Below, piece by piece: positions 7,779-15,816 of a DNA stretch of 64,000 bases. Source of the stretch: Aurantibacter_A sp039941195 (GTDB lineage Bacteria > Bacteroidota > Bacteroidia > Flavobacteriales > Flavobacteriaceae); contig NZ_JBDVFA010000060.1 of NCBI RefSeq assembly GCF_039941195.1, forward strand, positions 1-64,000, in the 5' to 3' direction. Every line of letters starts with the position of its first letter. The stretch's first letter is position 1. The notes beneath the pieces are model-generated. The model made no database searches, was not told the origin of the DNA, and worked only from the letters and a program-made list of their open reading frames with translations. A program made the translations under genes and the position numbers.

Positions 7779-8222
7779 ATGAAAAAAGCAATAATAGTAA
7801 TGATGTTATTGGTGGGCGTAACCACAATAGCACAAGAGAGAAAAGAGAGACCTAATAGAGGTGACATGAAAGATTTAACAGCTGAACAAATTGCAACTTT
7901 GCAAACTAAAAAAATGACTTTAGCCTTAGATCTTACTAGTAAACAGCAAACACAAATTCAAGCTATTAACCTTGAACAGGCTACAACTAGAAAAGCTAAA
8001 ATGGCGGAACGAAAAGCTGCCAAAGAAGATGGTGAACGTAAAAAGCCAACTTCTGAAGAACGATATGCCATGCAAAACGAACGTTTAGATGCACAAATCG
8101 CTCTTAAATCTGAAATGAAAAGCATTCTTTCTGATGAGCAATATACTAAATGGGAAAAAATGAGACACCACAAGAAAAAAAGAGGTGGTAAAAAAGGCGA
8201 GAAAAACGCCAAAAGAAAATAG
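7779..8222 (+). CDS. Small exported Spy/CpxP-like protein (DUF4890 type)
   Basis: A 147-residue protein with a signal peptide (MKKAIIVMMLLVGVTTIAQ) and a highly charged, mostly helical mature part. It has the pattern of Spy/CpxP relatives: LTAEQIATLQTKKMTLALDL, then repeated K/R/E-rich helices and LSDEQYTKWEKM. Proteins of this kind act as periplasmic chaperones or metal-sensing partners in other bacteria; in Flavobacteria their job is mostly unknown. The C-terminus is an extreme lysine/arginine run. Monocistronic between two terminators. Family call is by pattern only. Confidence 0.7.
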   Translation: MKKAIIVMMLLVGVTTIAQERKERPNRGDMKDLTAEQIATLQTKKMTLALDLTSKQQTQIQAINLEQATTRKAKMAERKAAKEDGERKKPTSEERYAMQNERLDAQIALKSEMKSILSDEQYTKWEKMRHHKKKRGGKKGEKNAKRK

Positions 8223-8249
8223 GTTGATAGTGAGAGTTGATTGATTGAA

Positions 8250-8279
8250 AAGGCCATCCGTTTAAGCGGATGGCTTTTT
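8250..8279 (+). terminator. Rho-independent terminator between the Spy-like gene and hemL
   Basis: Stem GCCATCCG / CGGATGGC, loop of six, followed by five Ts. A-rich DNA on the left side means it could also serve the convergent hemL transcript. Confidence 0.88.
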
Positions 8280-8302
8280 ATTTATACTACAATGCATTAA
8301 CC

Positions 8303-9583
8303 TTACAAATTCAAATTCTCTAAAGCTTGTATTGTAGCATCTAGATCTTCATACGAAAGTGCATCATTTAAAAAATAACTTTCAAATGCACTGGGCGGCA
8401 AGTAAATACCTTGCTTCAACATACCATGAAAATACTTTTTAAAAGTATCATTATTGCCCTTTGCTGAAGATGCAAAATCAACAACCGGTTCATCTGTAAA
8501 ATGCACCGATATCATACTTCCGAATCTATTAATTTGATACGGAATTCCCTTCTTACTAAAAGCACGTTCTAAACCTTCATGCAAGTACGCCGTCTTTTTT
8601 ACAAGGCTTTCAAAAACTTTTGGATTATTATTTAACGCTGTTAACATTGCTAAACCTGCACTCATAGCTAAAGGGTTTCCACTCAAAGTTCCGGCCTGGT
8701 ATACAGGACCTTCTGGCGCTAAATGAGACATAATTTCGTTATTGGCTGCAAAAGCACCTACTGGCAGTCCTCCACCAATAACTTTACCAAAACACATAAT
8801 ATCTGCATCAATTCCTAAAGCTTCTTGAGCTCCACCTTTCCCTAATCGAAAGCCGGTCATTACCTCATCAAAAATCAATAGTATATCATTTTGAGTACAA
8901 AGCGCTCTTAATCCTTTTATAAATTCATCTGATGGAATAATACAACCCATATTACCAGCTACAGGCTCAATTATTATAGCCGCAATTTCATTAGAATTTG
9001 CCTTAACTAGTGTTTCTACACTTGCTAAATCATTATAATTAGCCAATAAAGTATCTTTGGCTGTACCCTGCGTTACTCCTGGACTATTAGGACTACCGAA
9101 AGTAACTGCGCCACTACCCGCCTGAATTAAAAAAGAATCCGAATGGCCATGATAACATCCAGCGAATTTAATTATCTTATCTTTTCCAGTGTATCCTCTT
9201 GCCAATCTTACAGCACTCATACACGCCTCTGTGCCACTATTAACAAATCTAATTTTATCAATATTAGGCACCATAGAAACTGCCAACTTTGCAAGTTCGG
9301 TTTCAATTTCAGTAGGCATCCCAAAGGAAGTCCCTTTTTTAGCTTTTTCAATTACCGCATTAATTACCGGTTCATATGCATGCCCTAGTATTAAAGGACC
9401 CCATGAAGCTATATAATCAATTAAACGATTTCCATCCTCATCATAGAGATAAGCACCCTTCGCTTCTTTTACAAATATTGGATCTCCACCTACCGCTTTG
9501 AATGCGCGAACAGGTGAATTTACGCCTCCAGGAATATACTTTTTAGCTTCTGAAAATAAAGCACTGCTCCGTTTATAGATCAT
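8303..9583 (-). CDS. hemL: Glutamate-1-semialdehyde 2,1-aminomutase
   Basis: Converts glutamate-1-semialdehyde to 5-aminolevulinate in C5-pathway haem synthesis; PLP-dependent, cytoplasmic. The 426 residues are the usual full length. Diagnostic features: GGVNSPVRAFKAVGG near the N-terminus, NSGTEACMSAVRLARG, YHGHSD, the PLP aspartate in FDEVMTGFR and the Schiff-base lysine in CFGKVIGGGLPVGAFA (about residue 265). It starts at ATG 9581-9583 (MIYKRSSALFSEAKKYIPGG), which fits the family. It lies 65 nt downstream of the glucosaminidase gene on the same strand and may be the last gene of that operon. Confidence 0.96.
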   Translation of the reverse strand: MIYKRSSALFSEAKKYIPGGVNSPVRAFKAVGGDPIFVKEAKGAYLYDEDGNRLIDYIASWGPLILGHAYEPVINAVIEKAKKGTSFGMPTEIETELAKLAVSMVPNIDKIRFVNSGTEACMSAVRLARGYTGKDKIIKFAGCYHGHSDSFLIQAGSGAVTFGSPNSPGVTQGTAKDTLLANYNDLASVETLVKANSNEIAAIIIEPVAGNMGCIIPSDEFIKGLRALCTQNDILLIFDEVMTGFRLGKGGAQEALGIDADIMCFGKVIGGGLPVGAFAANNEIMSHLAPEGPVYQAGTLSGNPLAMSAGLAMLTALNNNPKVFESLVKKTAYLHEGLERAFSKKGIPYQINRFGSMISVHFTDEPVVDFASSAKGNNDTFKKYFHGMLKQGIYLPPSAFESYFLNDALSYEDLDATIQALENLNL

Positions 9584-9648
9584 TATAAAATATCTTGTTT
9601 TACCTTAAACTTGTGAAATTTATTTATAGACAAATGTTGATTTTGAAA

Positions 9649-10485
9649 TTAATCAATCTCAACTATAATCTGTTGCCCGATTGCAAGATTCGAGCTATTC
9701 ATTTTATTGAGACGCTTCAATTCCGCCACAGATATCGCGTATCTTCTGGAAATAGAATACAACGTATCGCCCTGCTGTACAGTATGAATATTATCCATAC
9801 TATTAAGTCCGGTGGAAGCTACTACAACATCGCTTCTTACATCAGTATTTAAATCGTATTGATACAACTTATATTTTTCAATTAGCGATATCAATTTTTG
9901 TGGATATTTTCTATCCGTAGCATAACCAGCTTGACTTAATCCTTTTGCCCATTTTTTATAATCATAAGGTTTAAATTCAAACAAAAATGCGTATCGAGAT
10001 CGAGAGGTTAAAAAATGACTGTGATCACGGTAGGAATACATTGGGTGATTATATTTTCGAAAACATTCCCCTTTTTCATCATCATCATGAAAATCATAAT
10101 CGCCTTGCCAACCGGTGTGGCATTTTATTCCAAAATGGTTATTAGTTTTAGCAGCCAACTCCCCTTTTCCAAATCCACTTTCAAGCAAACCTTGCGCAAG
10201 TGTTATACTTGCAGGAATACCGAAAGCTTTCATTTCAAATTGAGCAATTTCAGAAAACTCATTGATATAATCTGAAATTGAATTTATTTCGAATTTTTGA
10301 AATCTACCAGAATCTTCCGGTAACGGATAAAGTCCATCGTCTTTGTCACTAGTATGTTTGCTTTTCTTATCTACAACCACTTTAGGACCGCGTTTATTAG
10401 CATCGGAATAGCTCACTTTCTGTTTCACTTTACAACTCGATACAGCTAACAAAATGACTCCCAACAAAAATATCTTCTTAATCAT
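9649..10485 (-). CDS. Lipoprotein glucosaminidase with LysM domain
   Basis: Predicted peptidoglycan hydrolase (endo-beta-N-acetylglucosaminidase family, FlgJ/Sag-like). A lipoprotein signal is present (MIKKIFLLGVILLAVSSC, lipid cysteine at 18). A glucosaminidase domain spans about residues 75-215, with ITLAQGLLESGFGKGELAAKTNNHFGIKCH (catalytic Glu in LLESGFG) and YATDRKYPQKLISLIEKY. A C-terminal LysM spans about 230-276 (HTVQQGDTLYSISRRY...IGQQIIVEI). Its start overlaps the end of the PLP deaminase gene by 4 nt, so the two are translationally coupled. 278 residues; complete. Confidence 0.9.
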   Translation of the reverse strand: MIKKIFLLGVILLAVSSCKVKQKVSYSDANKRGPKVVVDKKSKHTSDKDDGLYPLPEDSGRFQKFEINSISDYINEFSEIAQFEMKAFGIPASITLAQGLLESGFGKGELAAKTNNHFGIKCHTGWQGDYDFHDDDEKGECFRKYNHPMYSYRDHSHFLTSRSRYAFLFEFKPYDYKKWAKGLSQAGYATDRKYPQKLISLIEKYKLYQYDLNTDVRSDVVVASTGLNSMDNIHTVQQGDTLYSISRRYAISVAELKRLNKMNSSNLAIGQQIIVEID

Positions 10486-11405
10486 ACAGTGATTAAAGGT
10501 TTGTTCTTTTTTTCTAAAATTAAATTCATACCAGCAATACCTTGCAGACCACCTGTATGAATAGCTAAAATTTGGGTTCCGGGTTTAAAATGGTCTTTTT
10601 CTATCTTATCTAAGATTCCATAAATCATCTTTCCCGTGTAAATTGGATCTAACAAAATACCAGTATTCAACTTAAAATCATTTAAGAATTGTACCAGTAC
10701 ATCATTCACCTTAGCATAACCACCAAAATGATAATCTGTAATTAAATCCCAATTTTTCTTCAGTACAAACTTACAAATATCTTCTTTTAAAAAATCACCC
10801 TTTAAAGCTGAAAAACCTAAAATAGTCTGTTTTTCACCACTGGAATTAATAAGTCCTGAGATTGTACCTCCTGTTCCTACTGGGCAACAAACAACATCAA
10901 AATTTAGTTCCTCTTGTCCTAAAATCTCCTCACAACCTTTTATTGCTAAATGATTAGTACCGCCCTCAGGTAATAAATAAAATCTTCCAAATTCATTTAT
11001 TAAATCCTTTTTAAAGTCCTTATGACCTTTACCCCGATAAACACTTCTAGCAATAAACTTGAATTGCATTCCATGTTCATGAGCCAACTTTAATGTTGGA
11101 TTTTTAAGAAAACTATTTCGTAATTCTTCCCCGCGAATTATGCCTATTGTTTTAAAACCATCTTCTTTTCCTGCACAAGCTGTAGCTGCTATATGATTTG
11201 AAAATGCGCCTCCAAATGTTAGTAAAGTTTTATAACCCTTTTCTTTAGCCTCAACCAAGTTATACTTCAACTTTCGATATTTATTACCCGATATAATGGG
11301 ATGCAGCAAATCTTCTCGCTTTATAAAAAGTGAAATCTGCTTCTTTTCTAAAATTGATAGGTGTACTTCTTGAATTTTACGCAACGCTTCGGATATTAAA
11401 TCCAA
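10482..11405 (-). CDS. PLP-dependent 1-aminocyclopropane-1-carboxylate deaminase / D-cysteine desulfhydrase family protein
   Basis: Fold-type II PLP enzyme of 307 residues. The lysine in IISGNKYRKLKYNL (about residue 43) matches the PLP lysine. TFGGAFSNHIAATA and VGTGGTISGL form the phosphate-binding parts, and IHTGGLQG is near the C-terminus. The substrate cannot be fixed: most bacterial members act on D-cysteine or similar D-amino acids, not ACC. It is embedded between the HExxH membrane protein (10-nt overlap) and the glucosaminidase (4-nt overlap), a compact operon. Confidence 0.85.
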   Translation of the reverse strand: MDLISEALRKIQEVHLSILEKKQISLFIKREDLLHPIISGNKYRKLKYNLVEAKEKGYKTLLTFGGAFSNHIAATACAGKEDGFKTIGIIRGEELRNSFLKNPTLKLAHEHGMQFKFIARSVYRGKGHKDFKKDLINEFGRFYLLPEGGTNHLAIKGCEEILGQEELNFDVVCCPVGTGGTISGLINSSGEKQTILGFSALKGDFLKEDICKFVLKKNWDLITDYHFGGYAKVNDVLVQFLNDFKLNTGILLDPIYTGKMIYGILDKIEKDHFKPGTQILAIHTGGLQGIAGMNLILEKKNKPLITV

Positions 11406-11725
11406 AGATATTTAATAAAGCTAAATGGTGAGCGCTGATTTATGTAGTCTAAATTATCTTCATGTAAATAAGCTTCCCGTTCAAAACTTAAATTTTGATA
11501 ACCCTTATATCCGTCGAGATAGTATATTGACTTAATTACCCATTCCGTTAAGTAAACTATATAAAATGGTATTACTAACAGTTCTAGTTGCTGTTTAAGG
11601 TGAATTTTCTCATGATTAATTAAAGAAACATCACTTTTTAAAGCGTCATTCTTTAAAATAATGAAAGGCCAAAGTGATAGGCCTACATAATTTTTTCGGA
11701 AAAAATGTTTAAAAACTAATATCAT
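11396..11725 (-). CDS. Small membrane protein with HExxH motif (minimal M56/M48-like)
   Basis: A 109-residue protein with SLINHEKIHLKQQLELL, a perfect HExxH zinc-protease signature (HEKIH), then a hydrophobic helix (LVIPFYIVYLTEWVI) and FEREAY, whose Glu is placed like the third zinc ligand of gluzincins. This is far shorter than typical M48 or M56 peptidases. Whether it is catalytic is unknown. First gene of the operon with the PLP deaminase and glucosaminidase. Confidence 0.72.
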   Translation of the reverse strand: MILVFKHFFRKNYVGLSLWPFIILKNDALKSDVSLINHEKIHLKQQLELLVIPFYIVYLTEWVIKSIYYLDGYKGYQNLSFEREAYLHEDNLDYINQRSPFSFIKYLWI

Positions 11726-11928
11726 ATGCTGACTTTTAAACGCTTTTTAACAAAGATAATTGTTAAGAAACTCGTCATATCATAAAACCAAAAATCTTGC
11801 CAACTATTACAACAAGTCGATTTAACTATAGTTTTATGCTATTAAAAACAAATTTTCAAACGATAATACTACATCTATAGTAAAAAATCAAGTAATTTTA
11901 TACTTCTATCAATATAAAATCAAGTTTA

Positions 11929-12087
11929 GTGAAGGAAATAATTCCAATTGAAGAAGGTGATTTTTATTGGTCTGAGGAAGGCTATCGAGTATTCACGAAG
12001 CAGTATCACTTAAAAAGAGGTTACTGTTGTGAAAGCGGGTGTAGACATTGCCCTTATGGTTATGACCCTAAAACAAATTCACAATAA
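11929..12087 (+). CDS. DUF5522-type small cysteine protein (52 aa)
   Basis: Starts at GTG (no ATG in frame nearby) and encodes 52 residues ending in a stop at 12085-12087. The core GDFYWSEEGYRVFTKQYHLK followed by RGYCCESGCRHCPYGY matches the small DUF5522 proteins of Bacteroidota and some Proteobacteria as I recall them. The CCxxxCxxC cluster suggests bound zinc or another metal. Function unknown. Divergent from the minus-strand operon and upstream of the DUF4136 lipoprotein gene. Confidence 0.72.
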   Translation: MKEIIPIEEGDFYWSEEGYRVFTKQYHLKRGYCCESGCRHCPYGYDPKTNSQ

Positions 12088-12181
12088 AATAAGTTAAGAA
12101 CACGAATACATAATGATTCGGCATAGTTTTTGAAGCGAATTCATATAGAACAAACTGAATCTAATTCTAAAAATATCTGCT

Positions 12182-12748
12182 ATGAAAAAACTTAGAAATT
12201 TTGCGCTTCCCGTACTCACTTTAATGCTATTGGCATCTTGTACATCAGTGCGTGTGTTATCTGATTACGACAAAGAGGCCAACTTTAACACCTATAAATC
12301 GTATGCTTTTTATAAAACAGGAATCGACAAAGCTCATATTTCTGATTTAGACAAAAAGAGAATTTTAAGAGCTATTGAAGCTGAAATGGATACCAGAGGC
12401 TTCGAAAAATCTGACGACCCAGACATCCTAGTAAGCATCTTTACCAAAGAAACAGAACAAGTAGATATTTACAACAACTACTGGGGTGGTGGTTTTGGCT
12501 GGGGATGGAGCCCATTTTATTATGGTGGTTTTGGTCCAGGATGGGGTGGCAACAATGTTCGAAGCAGAACTGAAGGTTCGCTATATATTGATTTAATAGA
12601 TGCAAAAAATAAAGAATTAGTATGGCAAGGTAAAGGAATTGGAAACCTTGGTAATACTGCTAAAATTGAAAAGAAAGAGGCTCGAATTAAAGAATTTGTA
12701 ACCGAAATATTAGAAGCTTATCCACCTACACCCGAAGCGACTAAATAA
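12182..12748 (+). CDS. DUF4136 family lipoprotein
   Basis: A 188-residue lipoprotein: MKKLRNFALPVLTLMLLASC puts the lipid cysteine at residue 20. The mature part has the DUF4136 pattern (DYDKEANFNTYKSYAFYK at the start, KKRILRAIEAEMDTRGFEKSDDPDILVSIFTK) and a Gly/Trp/Tyr-rich loop around YWGGGFGWGWSPFYYGG. It ends with the usual LVWQGKGIG ... EILEAYPP. Function unknown; envelope-located. Monocistronic, with a terminator just downstream. Confidence 0.88.
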   Translation: MKKLRNFALPVLTLMLLASCTSVRVLSDYDKEANFNTYKSYAFYKTGIDKAHISDLDKKRILRAIEAEMDTRGFEKSDDPDILVSIFTKETEQVDIYNNYWGGGFGWGWSPFYYGGFGPGWGGNNVRSRTEGSLYIDLIDAKNKELVWQGKGIGNLGNTAKIEKKEARIKEFVTEILEAYPPTPEATK

Positions 12749-12770
12749 GTCCCTAAAAACAAAAAAACCT

Positions 12771-12804
12771 AAAGCCTTCTATCAAAAGATAGGAGGCTTT
12801 TTTT
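12771..12804 (+). terminator. Rho-independent terminator after the DUF4136 gene
   Basis: 13-bp stem (one G-T pair) AAAGCCTTCTATC / GATAGGAGGCTTT, loop AAAA, seven Ts. Confidence 0.9.
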
Positions 12805-12891
12805 GTAACTTTACAATAATGCCAACCTCAACATTATTGACGTTAGTATTATATTTCACTATTAAAAGCACCAAACTAACTAAACCAAAGT

Positions 12892-14163
12892 ATGAAATTC
12901 GCATTTCTGACAATCTCCCTTATTTTCTCGCTCCAAACAAGTTTTGCTCAAAAGGAATTCGAGCGTAATTATGACGAAAGTAAAGTGCCAAATTTTGATA
13001 TCCCTGATCCCTTAACTTCTTTTGATGGACAAATTATAAAAACTGCCGAAGACTGGTCTCAAAAGCGAAGACCGGAACTTTTATCATTTTTCGAAGAAAA
13101 CGTTTACGGCAAAATGCCCAGTACAATTGATGATTTATCTTTTAAAATTGTGGAAGAGGGTGATAACGCCATAAATAATAAAGCAACCCGCAAACAAGTA
13201 AAAATCACCATTAGAAAAAATAACCAATCTTTAAGTTATACCGTTTTAATTTATCTACCTAAAGACAAATCTAATGCTCCGATTTTTCTTAGCACCAATT
13301 TCAGAGGAAATCATACTATAAATGCAGACCCGAATATTATATTAACAGATGCTTGGGTTCCAAACACCAAAGAGCTTGGTATTACAGACCATAAAGCCAA
13401 AGAATCGTCGCGCGGAACACGAACCAATCGTTGGCCTGTTGAAAAAATTATAGATGGGGGTTTTGGCCTAGCAACCGTTTACTATGGAGAAGTTGACCCT
13501 GATAAAGATGATTTTTCTGATGGATTACATGCTTTATTTTATGCGGAGGACCAGCAGAATCCAAAACCTAATGAATGGGGTAGTATTACTGCTTGGGCAT
13601 TTGCCCTTAGTAAAACCCTAGATTATTTTGAAACAGACCCAGCCATAAACGCAAACAAAACAATAGTATTTGGACATTCCAGATTGGGGAAAACATCACT
13701 TTGGGCCGGAGCAACCGATGAAAGATTTGCTGGTGTTATTTCTAACGATTCTGGTTGTGGTGGAGCTGCACTATCGAAACGAAAATTTGGTGAAACTATA
13801 GCAATTATAAGCAATTCTTTTCCACATTGGTTCAGCGATAGTTTCAATCAATATATTGAAAATGAATCGGCTCTACCCGTAGATCAACACCAATTACTAG
13901 CCCTTATTGCTCCTAGACCATTATATGTTGCTAGTGCACAAGAAGATGAATGGGCTGACCCCAAAGGTGAATTTCTTTCAGCGCATTACGCTTCTACAGT
14001 CTATAATTTATATGGTATTGATGGCATTAATACCAATAAAATGCCAAAAGTTAATCAACCAATACAAAATACAGTTGCTTATCATATTAGAACAGGCAAA
14101 CATGACGTCACAGATTTCGATTGGGAGAATTATATTAAATGGGCTAAGAAATATATTAAGTAA
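12892..14163 (+). CDS. Secreted CE15-like carbohydrate esterase (glucuronoyl esterase-like)
   Basis: Alpha/beta hydrolase of 423 residues with a signal peptide (MKFAFLTISLIFSLQTSFAQ). The nucleophile elbow GHSRLGK (Ser263), followed by SLWAGATDERFAGVISNDSG, is characteristic of the glucuronoyl/acetylxylan esterase group (CE15). Candidate acid in QEDEWADPKGEF (about 357) and histidine in TGKHDVTDFDW (about 404). Members cleave esters joining glucuronic acid side chains to lignin, or related polysaccharide esters. No xylanase or SusCD pair is adjacent, so the substrate is open. Converges with the DUF4230 gene with only 5 nt between stops. Confidence 0.82.
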   Translation: MKFAFLTISLIFSLQTSFAQKEFERNYDESKVPNFDIPDPLTSFDGQIIKTAEDWSQKRRPELLSFFEENVYGKMPSTIDDLSFKIVEEGDNAINNKATRKQVKITIRKNNQSLSYTVLIYLPKDKSNAPIFLSTNFRGNHTINADPNIILTDAWVPNTKELGITDHKAKESSRGTRTNRWPVEKIIDGGFGLATVYYGEVDPDKDDFSDGLHALFYAEDQQNPKPNEWGSITAWAFALSKTLDYFETDPAINANKTIVFGHSRLGKTSLWAGATDERFAGVISNDSGCGGAALSKRKFGETIAIISNSFPHWFSDSFNQYIENESALPVDQHQLLALIAPRPLYVASAQEDEWADPKGEFLSAHYASTVYNLYGIDGINTNKMPKVNQPIQNTVAYHIRTGKHDVTDFDWENYIKWAKKYIK

Positions 14164-14168
14164 AAATT

Positions 14169-14783
14169 TTAATCCTTCAGCAATAATACAGGCAAATCAG
14201 AATCCACAGGCTCACCTAAATATTCCAACTTCCACTCCATTGAATTCGTTAAGATGTAAAACTTTTGGAGTTCGCTTAACAACCTATTCTGAGCATTACT
14301 TTTTAACGATGAAGCCTCTACTTTTTTTAGCAAAGAATTATTCACGTTCTTTTTTATACGATTATAATCACGCTCATCAAAAGGATTAAAATAATCAGCA
14401 GTAACATCGTAATATTCAAAATCCGGATTAATTTTAACCTCTGCTTCAGGAATACTTTTTATACGTAAAGTTTTATTGGTCTCATCTATTTCAAAGTCAA
14501 TTTTAGATAAATCGTAAGCTACCGTTACCTCAGAATTAACAACTACCAATGCTTTTTTATTTGCTGATATTAAAGCGCCAAAGAGTAATTGCGAATCTTT
14601 ATAATTGTAGACTTCTGCAAAATGACCTTCAGATACTACCAACTTAGAAACGTTTTCAATCTGTTTTTGAATTAACATCGAATTTTCTTTAAGTATCGTT
14701 TTTTCTTCTTTAGAATCCGAACACGACCTAAAAACAAACACAGCTAGTAATGCAATTACAATACCAAGTACTATTTTTTTCAT
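14169..14783 (-). CDS. DUF4230 domain protein
   Basis: 204 residues with an N-terminal membrane anchor (MKKIVLGIVIALLAVFVFRS) and an extracytoplasmic DUF4230-like domain. KLVVSEGHFAEVYNYKD, VNSEVTVAYDLSKIDFEID and ADYFNPFDERDYNRIKK are typical landmarks. Function unknown. Third gene of the alaS-GSCFA-DUF4230 row on the minus strand. Confidence 0.83.
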   Translation of the reverse strand: MKKIVLGIVIALLAVFVFRSCSDSKEEKTILKENSMLIQKQIENVSKLVVSEGHFAEVYNYKDSQLLFGALISANKKALVVVNSEVTVAYDLSKIDFEIDETNKTLRIKSIPEAEVKINPDFEYYDVTADYFNPFDERDYNRIKKNVNNSLLKKVEASSLKSNAQNRLLSELQKFYILTNSMEWKLEYLGEPVDSDLPVLLLKD

Positions 14784-14831
14784 AACAACCGATAGGTTTA
14801 AGCTCCTGAATTAAACGTCGTAATATCTAAT

Positions 14832-15776
14832 TTAAAAAAGCATAAAAGAATATGTTTCTTGAAGATACGTAATTTTCTTTTCGAGCGTCTTTTGGAATTT
14901 TTTATGTTGTTCTGAATTAGGGTTAAATGGTCGATGCTTCAGATCTCTTTGCACTGCTTCAACTTTATCCATTATTGGATATTCAGTATCAGAAATCCAA
15001 GTGTTTTTAAACCGTTCCCAAATATAGTCCACCGCCAATTCGTTAGGATGAATCATATCTGTTTTGTAAAAACGATAATCCCGTAATTCATCCATCATTA
15101 TTTCATATGAAGGAAAATATGAGACATTATCCTGATGAATTACCTGATGTATTGCGGCTATTAAATGAGCCTTACTTCTTTGATTTTCCACAAAACCATC
15201 TTTTAAATGACGAACAGGCGAAACCGTAAAAATTACTTGAACATCTTTGTTAATAGTTTGAATTTTACGAATACAACTATTAATGCAATTTGAAACTATT
15301 TCTGTACTTAGTATTTCTTTTTCAAATGTCTTTTGAGGTAATTTGTGACAATTTGAAACTATTTTATCAATTTCTGCTTTTCGATAAACCCAAGAAGTCC
15401 CAAGTGTAATAACAATGTGCGAGGCCTTTTTAATTTGATTACTTGTAGCTTCTAAACCCGCATTTAATTTCTGAAGCAATTGTTCTTTAGTTACGTCACT
15501 TAAGTCTGAATGTGCATCAAAACAATGCCAACGTTCGTTATAAAAAAAGATATCCTTTTCCGAATAAACCAATTTATTTATCGCCCGTTCTATTAAATTT
15601 TCAATCGCCAATGGGTGAAAAAATATGCCAAATGGATTCTGGGAAGATTGAAATTTAAAATGTTCAAATTTACCACCAATAAGTTCTGAAAAACAAGAAC
15701 CTAAAAAGAACAAATGACTATTATAATCAATTTGATTTAGTTCTTTATTTAAATGAATTTTAGTTTGTAATTTCAT
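14832..15776 (-). CDS. GSCFA domain protein
   Basis: 314 residues. The family-naming motif appears near the N-terminus as FLGSCFSELIGGKFEHFKF, followed by NPFGIFFHPLAI; HPNELAVDYIWERF lies near the C-terminus. GSCFA proteins belong to the SGNH-hydrolase-like group (GSCFS block with a DxxH-like HPN region) and are thought to be esterases or acyltransferases; the substrate is unknown. Lies 40 nt downstream of alaS, probably co-transcribed. Confidence 0.88.
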   Translation of the reverse strand: MKLQTKIHLNKELNQIDYNSHLFFLGSCFSELIGGKFEHFKFQSSQNPFGIFFHPLAIENLIERAINKLVYSEKDIFFYNERWHCFDAHSDLSDVTKEQLLQKLNAGLEATSNQIKKASHIVITLGTSWVYRKAEIDKIVSNCHKLPQKTFEKEILSTEIVSNCINSCIRKIQTINKDVQVIFTVSPVRHLKDGFVENQRSKAHLIAAIHQVIHQDNVSYFPSYEIMMDELRDYRFYKTDMIHPNELAVDYIWERFKNTWISDTEYPIMDKVEAVQRDLKHRPFNPNSEQHKKFQKTLEKKITYLQETYSFMLF

Positions 15777-15816
15777 GATTATTTCTCTTGAAATTTAAAC
15801 TTAACCAGTCCGAATT

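Noticed and set aside
8303..9583. hemL as part of a natural-product cluster, given the HemL-like domain in the synthase
   Set aside because: It has full HemL motifs and length, lies 37 kb away among housekeeping genes, and similarity reflects the shared class III aminotransferase fold.
13907..14389. 160-codon plus-strand ORF spanning the ends of two genes
   Set aside because: Overlaps the CE15-like gene in another frame and the convergent DUF4230 gene; both real frames carry family motifs.
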